Below the pieces are notes generated by a model, which saw nothing but the letters and a program-made list of their open reading frames with translations, had not been told where the DNA came from and searched no databases. A program made the translations under genes and the position numbers. Source: Populus alba (lineage: Eukaryota > Streptophyta > Magnoliopsida > Malpighiales > Salicaceae). Taken from it: DNA of 64,000 nucleotides. Location of the stretch: positions 1,798,001 through 1,862,000 of the forward strand of contig NC_133296.1 of assembly GCF_005239225.2 (NCBI RefSeq), read 5' to 3'. Position 1 is the stretch's first letter; every line of letters begins with the position of its first letter. This document shows positions 50,728-64,000 of this stretch, piece after piece.

Positions 50728-51094
50728 GGCTTTCGATTAGGATGTGCTATAGGTTGTCATATACATTGTTTAGGGTTTTTCTATGTATTTTTGGAGTTGT
50801 CTAATGAAATTAAACGTTTAGTTGCTTGACATTCTGCCCTTTTCTGCTTTGATTTTGAATTAATATAATTGTTTTCATTAATTAATCAATATAATTATAT
50901 TCATTATTTGGAATTAGTATAATTATTCAATTCTATGTTTTTTTAAAATATGATATTGCAAAAAAAAAAACATTAGACATTTATCAAAATAATAAGGCTC
51001 CACATAATTTATATTAGGCGAACAAAGCAAAGCCCAAAAGCCCAACAAATGCCATTAAAAAAAAAAGCGGAAATCAAAAACTAAAAAAATTCAA
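50728..51094. other. Spacer between the two H2A.X genes
   Basis: Contains the 3' UTR of the first gene (TTTAGGGTTTTTCTATG near 50769), then AT-rich DNA. No other gene. Confidence 0.5.
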
Positions 51095-51187
51095 TTTCGC
51101 GCCGCGAGAGTGAAAACATAAGCCACGTCATCGATCCCAGTATACCTGAACCCACCAATCAGATCAAACCTCCTCTCCTTATATAAG
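51095..51187 (+). promoter_or_regulatory. Promoter module of the second H2A.X gene (E2F, ACGTCA, CCAAT, TATA)
   Basis: E2F consensus TTTCGCGCC at 51095-51103, ACGTCA at 51125-51130 in GCCACGTCATC, CCAAT at 51155-51159 and TATATAAG at 51180-51187. Order and 30/30/25-bp spacing equal those of the first gene. Confidence 0.8.
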
Positions 51188-51316
51188 CAAACACCACCAC
51201 CACCGCCACCACCCCAAGAATCAAAATCGCCTCTCATTTCTCCTCTATTCTCTAGGACCAAAACTAGGGTTAGGGTTTTACAGCGTTGTATTTTGGTAAA
51301 ATCATTTGATTTCAAG

Positions 51317-51976
<660 letters not shown>

Positions 51977-53169
51977 GCTTTGATATTGCCTGTATTTTCT
52001 TGGGTGTTATTAGGGTTTCCACAGTCTGTATTATATTCTTTTTGATGTCCTGGCTACATGGGGTTTTACTCTGCTGTATTGTTTTGGTAAAGCTGAGGTC
52101 TTTTGGAATCTACATCCAATGGAACTGCTTTTTTCTCTCTTTAAATGCTCCTCTTCTGCTGCGATGATTGTTTGGAAAGCCCTATGACTTCTGGGCAAGC
52201 AATTCATAGTTTCACAACATAGTTTCTTCAATCCTTTTGAAGCTATATGCTGCTTGTTCACTCCACTCGTTTTTAGTTTCACCCGACCGCTCATCCATGA
52301 TCGATGAAAACCATTACTGGAAGACGGAAGGAATGTTTTACAGAAATGCAATTGCAAAACTAATGGGATCGAGGCAACTTGCCCAGAACTTCCTTTCCAT
52401 CCATGGCATTCTCATAATCACAGAGGCCAGCTTCCCGTGTCATAGCCTATACAAATCGGGATCTGGCTTCGACATGACGAGTGAAGATAAAGACAGTGTT
52501 TAGTGTGAAAGTTTATGATAGTAATTATTAATTTAAACTTATTAGTTTGCAATGAAATTTTTTTTTACTAAAATTTATTGTGATGGGAATAATTATATTG
52601 GTCATTAAATTTATGTATGTTTTTTATCTTTAAGTGATTAAATTTTATTTTAAAATTTTTATTTTTTTTTATAATTAATTTATTAATTCATACTATTTAT
52701 CTTTTTTTATTTATTTAGATTACTTATTAATTATAATAATATTAACTTATTTTATTGAATTTTAATATAATTTAATTTTTTAACTAGAATTATCAATATA
52801 TAAATATATAATTAGTCCAAAAATTATACCGTTCGAGTTAACCTATGTAAATTTATATTGAATTTTTTATATCGTATATAAAAAAAAAACATTTTTTACA
52901 ACCCTGTTCGTATTGTCTATATCCGTCTTGAAAGTTTTTCAAGTTTGAGATGCTTGCAGTGAGGAAATTTCAAAGCAGTTCCATGAAATCCCCCTTGAGA
53001 TCACAAGATAAAAACTTGTTCCAGAGTATCTAGTAACACAGAGTATCAAAGATATTACTAGCAACAGATGAAAATATTACAGCATTGCGGCTGTATTTTC
53101 TCAACATGTTTTAGTTTCTGAACAAGTTTGACAATGGTAGAGGTGCTAAAGAAGGAAACCAAGTTTGTC
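51977..53169. other. Intergenic DNA downstream of H2AX, no gene assigned
   Basis: H2AX 3' UTR, then AT-rich DNA from about 52520 to 52900. The frame at 52237-52503 gives no recognisable protein. Confidence 0.45.
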
Positions 53170-53536
53170 CTACTTGCAGACATAGAAAAAATGATCTTCT
53201 CCACAGGTAGACTCCCTGGCTTCATCATGCATCGAGCTTTCATGTTTTCTTAGCTGATCCTGTGAAAGATAATCAGGCCAAAAAACCATCTTGGGTAAAC
53301 ATACAATTAATACGATGGATCGCTGAAAATTAGCGAGTCGATCTCAAAGTATGAATTACATGAAACAACCGGAAAAGCTATCACAAATGATTAACGGATA
53401 CTTGAATGACTGAATTTCCCGACAAAATCTTAACTAGAACATTTGAAATAAAAAAATGTTTTACAATTAGAGAGACAGGTACTTTTTTGGCAGCTCCAAA
53501 TTCGCTGAGGCCACCAGGTTTGCCTTGCATTTGCAT
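53170..53536 (-). CDS. Putative small two-exon gene, 47 aa, function unknown
   Basis: Not a family I can name. Exon 1 is 53483-53536 (MQMQGKPGGLSEFGAAKK) with donor AAA/GTACCT. Exon 2 is 53170-53259 after acceptor TTTCACAG and encodes DQLRKHESSMHDEARES then TCGEDHFFYVCK and a TAG stop. The 223-bp intron is phase 0. The protein is hydrophilic, highly charged, with two Cys and no signal peptide or membrane segment. Its start lies 345 bp from that of the divergent metalloprotease gene, suggesting a shared promoter. Exon 1 resembles the end of that neighbour's first exon (LQGKPGGLKCFGAARQ), and both exons end in phase 0 at that point. Alternatives are a degenerate fragment of a paralog of the neighbour, or chance. 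No expression evidence is available. Confidence 0.5.
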
Positions 53537-53881
53537 GAGGTGAGAGATGACTTGAAATTGCCTCTTGAGAGCTTAAAATCCAATCTTTTTTATTAAAATT
53601 GAAGAGAATAACTCTGCCATACGACGACTAAAACCTGATTTCTCTATCCGGACCTGACTCGGGAATTTCATTTCTTTAATGGGTTTTGCTAGCTAGTCTG
53701 TTTCGTTTCTAAGAAAATAAAGGCGCAGTATAGTAGTAGAAAAGTGTCAAACGATGTCGTTTTAGGTGATGGAGTTATATCCCGTTTGTGTGGCTGACAA
53801 TTAAAAACATTGCATTTTGAGGTATAAAAAGGTTTTTATTTTGTGTCATTCATTTTTTTTTATATAAAAAAACTGTCTTGA
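53537..53881. promoter_or_regulatory. Bidirectional promoter region with AAACGATGTCGTTT
   Basis: The 345-bp interval separates two divergent start codons. A near-palindrome AAACGATGTCGTTT at 53749-53762 resembles the ACGACGTCGT-type palindromes I associate with plant promoters. Confidence 0.45.
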
Positions 53882-56459
53882 ATGGGCACAGTAGTGTATT
53901 ACACAGCTTTAGTTTCTCCAAGATTGAGATTTTGCTCTAAAAAAATTGTGGGTTCTTCAGTTGGTGTACAAAGACAGCAAGTATTGGAGCAAGTGGACAA
54001 GGAGCTAAGTAAGGGAGATGAAAGAGCAGCACTCTCTCTTGTCAAGGATTTGCAAGGGAAGCCTGGTGGGCTTAAATGTTTTGGTGCTGCAAGGCAGGTT
54101 TGGCCTTCTGTTTTTACTTCTAGTTGTGGTGCTTTTGTCTTTCTGTCTGTGTTGAAAGAACCGTTTGCTTCCTTGAATGTGTAAATTAACTGTGCAGATA
54201 CCACAAAGGCTTTACACATTGGATGAATTGAAGCTAAATGGAATAGAGACAAGATCACTTTTATCTCCTGTGGATGCAACTCTTGGTGCTATAGAAAGAA
54301 ATCTGCAGCTTGCTGGTGTTGCTGGAGGGCTTGCTGCATGGAATGCATTTGGGTTTAGTTCACAACAGATCCTCCTTTTCTCCCTGGGGTTGTTGTTTTT
54401 GTGGACGTTGGACTCTGTAAGTTCCTCATGCTTATCTAACTTTTCTCAAAACCTACCTCCTTATTTATTATGTTACTGCAGGCAGCCTTTGGATACTGAT
54501 TTTTCACCTTAACAATGCATACATAAATATAATCATGATTTTGGTCCTACTTGCATGCATTTGGTCGTAATTGTGATTTATTTGTCTGTTTAATTCCTTG
54601 TCAACTCGCTTTCAAGGATAAGGTTGTTTCCAAATTCGTTATGTTTCTCTATTGCGGAAGGTGTGCCTGGCTGCCTGCACCTTTATGTACTGTCAAAGAT
54701 CACTTCCTCGCTGTTTTCTTGTATAAAATCTTGAATGTTCTTCCTGAGCAAGCAGTGAGAACTTGAACCAGAATCCCCGAGACCCCTAGTCTGCTGTCTA
54801 TTGCTGCTAAATTTACTTGTCTTGAACAAATATAAGTTGGTACCCTCTATGTTATTTTAGTGTCTAATCCAGTGGATTTTGTAGGTGTCTTTTAATGGAG
54901 GTCTTGGCAGCTTGGTTCTTGATACAATTGGGCACACCTTCAGTCAAAAGTACCACAACCGGGTTATTCAAGTAAGACCTCTCTCTCTCATATTAGGCCC
55001 ACACAGATATATGATGTTGAAATCTGCGCTGCTTGCTTATTTCGAGTCGTCTAATATTTTCACACAGATCCAACTCAGGGTACTAGTACTGATAGCATGT
55101 ATTCTTTTATCAGTGCTCCATGTCTTCTGTATCCATGGACATCTGAATTCATGTTAATGGAAGTGGTTTCTAATATCACAAAATAATTGCTTTCCAATTT
55201 CCCCCCTTTTCTGCCTGCAGCATGAAGCTGGCCATTTCCTGATTGCCTACATGGTGGGCATCCTTCCAAGAGGTTATACACTTACAAGCCTGGAAGCTTT
55301 ACAGAAGGATGGATCTTTCAATGTTCAAGCAGGGACTGCTTTTGTGGATTTTGATTTTCTTGAGGAAGTAGGTTGGCTTTTGCGATTTGAATTTTGTTCT
55401 GTGATATTTCACTACCCTGCGTTTCAACAGTCTTATATACTGCTTCCATCGTGTTGTATGTTAATTAGCCGCGGTGGATGGGTCACTTTTATTATTTTCT
55501 TGTTTATTGTCAGCTCATGGCATTTCTTAAGTTGCCTTAGCTCTCAAGCAATTAGATAAGCATTTCGCAAGGAATCAAGGGTTCTGAATCATACTTAACT
55601 GTTCTATTCCAGCTCCAGCCTATCAAGTAGCAGAATTATGAACCCTTTGGAAAGTGTGGACACAAAGTAGTAGTGCTACTTGAACAATCTAGGACCTATG
55701 AATTTATGGAAGTATGAAAGTTTTGACTGATCAACTTTACTTACAATTTTTCTATTGGAATTCTCACATTGTGAATTGCTGTTTGCTACAAAACTGCATG
55801 CTTTTTTGCTGATCAGGTTTCAGAAGGAACATTATTTTGAAATTACTTATTCTTGGTATTGCTGCTGATTCTTCCACTTTCCATGGCATACAGGTTAATA
55901 CAGGAAAAGTATCAGCTACGGTATGTAGTTGACTTCTTAAGTTCAGATTTTGCTGCTTGTGAGTGAAATACAAAATTGAATATTTCTGTAGAAATGATTA
56001 AGCTCCTTGGACGTGATAATAATTCTTACATGTGGACTTTGGATGTTCTTCTAGACTCTGAACAGATTCTCCTGTATAGCGCTTGCGGGTGTAGCGACTG
56101 AGTACCTTTTATTCGGATACGCTGAGGGTGGACTTGCTGATATAAATAAGGTCTGAGCAAACCCTCAGATTAATCGTTTTTGGAGTTCTGTAATGGCAGG
56201 TCTCGTCATGCAAATATTGACTTTAACTGTGGAACCTTATCATTTGCTTATTGCACAGTTGGATATGTTAATCAAGGGCTTAGGCTTCACTCAAAAGAAA
56301 GCAGATTCACAAGTCAGATGGTCTGTCCTGAACACTATCCTAATGTTGCGTCGTCATAAAGGAGCCAGAGCAAAACTTGCAGAGGCCATGACAATGGGAA
56401 AATCTGTAGGATCTTGCATCGGCATTATAGAAGATAATATAGATGCTGCAGATATCTAG
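53882..56459 (+). CDS. Chloroplast M41-like metalloprotease without AAA domain (VIR3/At5g27290 type)
   Basis: Putative zinc metalloprotease related to the protease half of FtsH. Exons are 53882-54097, 54198-54416, 54885-54971, 55221-55367, 55894-55920, 56055-56150 and 56259-56459; every intron is phase 0 and the protein is 330 residues. The N-terminus is basic and Ser/Val-rich, suiting a transit peptide. A charged segment with ELSKGDERAALSLVKDLQGK follows. Two adjacent hydrophobic segments lie around 105-143 (QLAGVAGGLAAWNAF and ILLFSLGLLFLW). The zinc motif HEAGH opens exon 4 at residues 175-179, followed by LIAYMVGILPRGYTL, and a helix with CIALAGVATEYLLFGYAEGG lies near 240-265. There is no Walker A/B, so no AAA ATPase part. 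Arabidopsis VIR3 (At1g56180), of the same architecture, is needed for normal greening. Length fits At5g27290 better. Confidence 0.85.
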
Positions 56460-57152
56460 TTTCTGCTAGGTTTACAGCCACTGTTGCTTCCTGGAAATTC
56501 AATCCCGCAACAATTTTCTAAACAAATTTTGTCCTCTCTTGTAAACTGCATCTTGCTGGATTTCATATGGAGAGACTCCTATCTGTAATACTTATTGTAA
56601 ATCATTTAGACCATTCATAATTCTATGTCAGTGGGCTTTGAGTCCTCTTTTACCCACATGCCAGTTTCCCAACTTACATAAAAGAAAATTAGAAAAAAAA
56701 ACAAACCTTTTCTACTGATAATTTAATTGTTTTTATAGTCAAACTTGCTCTTAGAAGTTGTTGCAACTGGTTACTGCTTCCTCTATGGCATACCAAATAT
56801 CTCTGGAAATTTCCGAGGAAGCTGTCCTTTCCCTTCTTCAAGCCTCCTAATGTCAGAATCCAACCATGAGTTTGCCATAACCATAGCAGTTAACTTAGAA
56901 ACATCTAAAGCCAGAAAATTCTTGATTATTGGGCCGATGATATCCCAGTAGGATGAGCAGCGAAGCAAAGCGTCCGGAAAGCAAATGAAAATCCCTTTTC
57001 CGGATACCCCCCTTGAAGATACTCAGGTCGTTGCCAAGGAAAAAATGCACGGCGAGGGCTTCTTTCACTACTCTGTTGAGGTATATAAATTATCTTCATT
57101 TGTTTTGCATTCATTAATTATAACTTATATTTAACTGTACAGTATACGACAT
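56460..57152. other. 3' flank of the metalloprotease gene
   Basis: Likely 3' UTR to about 56620. A small inverted pair GTCCGGAAAG / TTTTCCGGAT lies at about 56970-57005. No gene seen before the tRNA. Confidence 0.45.
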
Positions 57153-57225
57153 GGGGATGTAGCTCAAATGGTAGAGCGCTCGCTTTGCATGCGAGAGGTA
57201 CAGGGTTCGATCCCCTGCATCTCCA
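57153..57225 (+). tRNA. tRNA-Ala (anticodon UGC)
   Basis: A complete 73-base cloverleaf with no intron: 7-bp acceptor GGGGATG/CATCTCC, D-stem GCTC/GAGC, anticodon stem CTCGC/GCGAG, T-stem CAGGG/CCCTG with loop TTCGATC. Anticodon TGC is at 57186-57188. The acceptor has a G3-U70 pair, the identity element of alanyl-tRNA synthetase. Internal A box TAGCTCAAATGG (57160-57171) and B box GGTTCGATCCC (57204-57214) are intact. CCA is not encoded, as expected for a nuclear gene. Confidence 0.98.
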
Positions 57226-57229
57226 TCTC

Positions 57230-57246
57230 TTTTTTTTTTTTTTTTT
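57230..57246 (+). terminator. RNA polymerase III terminator (T17)
   Basis: A run of 17 T begins five bases after the tRNA-Ala gene; four or more T terminate Pol III. Confidence 0.9.
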
Positions 57247-57432
57247 AAACGCCTTACCCAGCCATGATTCAGCTGTTAATAGCGTGTTTAGTGATTATAA
57301 CAACCAATAGGCTCCAAAAAAAGAAAAGTACATCCTTTGTATCAGTCACTCTCTCTTATAACAACCTTCGGTTTACGCCCGATATGTGCAATATTTGAGG
57401 AATTTTGACATGGTTCTGGAGAAGAAGGCTCT

Positions 57433-62761
<5,329 letters not shown>

Positions 62762-64000
62762 CTGCAGAGCATATTTGAATAGTATGAATACATCGTAAGG
62801 TAACAAAAATAAGTTCTTAAACTAATATAAAAGATATACACAGATATTGAAAGACAAATATCCTTGCACATGGAGCACCAACAGCTATAAGCAAAGAATT
62901 TCCCGCATCTTGGCTAATTGGGTGCACATCATTCATGTCTTAAAAAAGAAGATAGCATCCATTGTTTATAAGAATACTAGAAATTCTCATCCTTAATCAT
63001 ATTCGCCATGAAGGCGAACCAAATATTCACCTTTTCTGCAACACTAACACGTTGCTTCAAACTACAATCCAGTGACTATTGTCTATTGTTGTACTAAATA
63101 TATTTAAATGTTAACAATGTAGCAGCATGCATATAAATGCTTGTCCATTTAACAAAAGGTACATCATGAATGGGTGTTTGGAGATTCAAGACCAACCTAT
63201 TACTCGTGTCAAGCTAAATCGAGGAAAAAAAAAAAAAAGTAAGAAAGAAGCTAACACAATAAAGGGCCTAGGGGCTGACCATGGGAAGGCGCCAAAAGAA
63301 AACTCAACATCAATTAAAATCAAAAGCATCTGCAGGTTATGGCATGAACAAAAACGATAAAGAAAGTTTTTAAGCATGTTCTTTTAACAATGAATTGTCA
63401 ACATTCATATTTTACAGAGAGATTTAAAAGTTAATTTTTGTCTCATTCCCAAAAGCTTAGTCATATTTACAAAGTGTTCATCTTCATGTGTTTTGTTCGG
63501 GGAAGCAACATCTAGGAGATGAGTAAAGTCAGAGCATGTGGGGCAAAGGTGATACAAGACTATTCAACATTATAAAAAACATGCATTATCATATCAATTA
63601 AGAAAGCAAATCACAAAAAAATTTCTGCACATATTCCATCTAGCTTCTTCAACCTGTTGACAATTCTTTTACCAACATTGTTCGAGGACACCATGTTACA
63701 TACTCATCATTGCTCGGAAGGCCCACATGGCTTCATTTATAAAAAATCTCCAAGTTACATCCACCTTAAAACAAAACCACTGTTTCTCTACAAGAATTCT
63801 CCAAACCAAACTACACAGAGAATCAATAAACCAGACAAAAAGAGTTCTGCGCCTGTATCAAGTTAATGTCACTGAATATTAGAGGAAATAGCAGTGCACC
63901 AAGCATATCCTTAGAGTTTTTTCCACTCCCAATTTGATTTCTGGTTTTTTAATCACAATTTAATTTAAATTTAAAGCTCCCTTCCTTCACTTTCCAACCA
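62762..64000 (-). other. First visible intron / 5' region of BON3
   Basis: I looked on the minus strand for a coding exon ending in SQIE-like sequence with an MGNC or MGGC start and found none, so the first exon is probably beyond 64000. Small frames at 63127-63377 and 63657-63866 are not recognisable. Confidence 0.5.

Overview
This window looks like nuclear DNA of a woody eudicot. I judge it Populus/Salix-like from the coding sequences and from the AT-rich dispersed repeats; this is inference, since no search could be run. Genes carry many introns with GT-AG borders (two borders are GC-AG), and the long gene-free stretches are AT-rich and full of short repeats.

Layout, left to right. (1) 83-4598 (+): 3' two thirds of a receptor-like cytoplasmic kinase (RLCK class VI type). 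(2) 4599-10596: gene-free, with an 11-copy minisatellite at 7250-8275 and two dispersed repeat families. (3) 10597-16212 (+): ATG18H-type autophagy protein with PROPPIN and BCAS3-like regions. (4) 16213-22618: gene-free, with a long (AT)n tract. (5) 22619-24134 (+): AHP1-like histidine phosphotransfer protein of cytokinin signalling. (6) 24135-31807: gene-free, with a putative solo LTR and two TRIM retroelement copies in opposite orientation. (7) 31808-33688 (+): single-exon, tail-anchored coiled-coil protein related to the organelle division factors PMD1/PMD2. (8) 37211-38918 (-): gibberellin receptor GID1C. (9) 39000-50030: about 11 kb of repeat-rich DNA. (10) 50212-51976 (+): two tandem histone H2A.X genes with matching promoters; the first has lost the C-terminal SQ phosphorylation motif. 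(11) 53170-53536 (-): a previously unrecognised two-exon small gene (47 aa), head-to-head with (12) 53882-56459 (+), a chloroplast-type metalloprotease with HEAGH motif and no AAA domain (VIR3/At5g27290 type). (13) 57153-57225 (+): tRNA-Ala(UGC). (14) 57433-62761 (-): BONZAI3-type copine whose first exon lies beyond the right edge.

The genes do not form a pathway. They include two hormone signalling parts (AHP1 for cytokinin, GID1C for gibberellin), membrane and autophagy functions (ATG18H, BON3, PMD2-like) and S-phase chromatin genes (H2A.X pair). The items most worth a second look are the H2A.X duplicate ending in SHEF, the small gene at 53170-53536 with its shared promoter and its resemblance to exon 1 of its neighbour, the identically spaced promoter module of the H2A pair, and the opposed TRIM copies.
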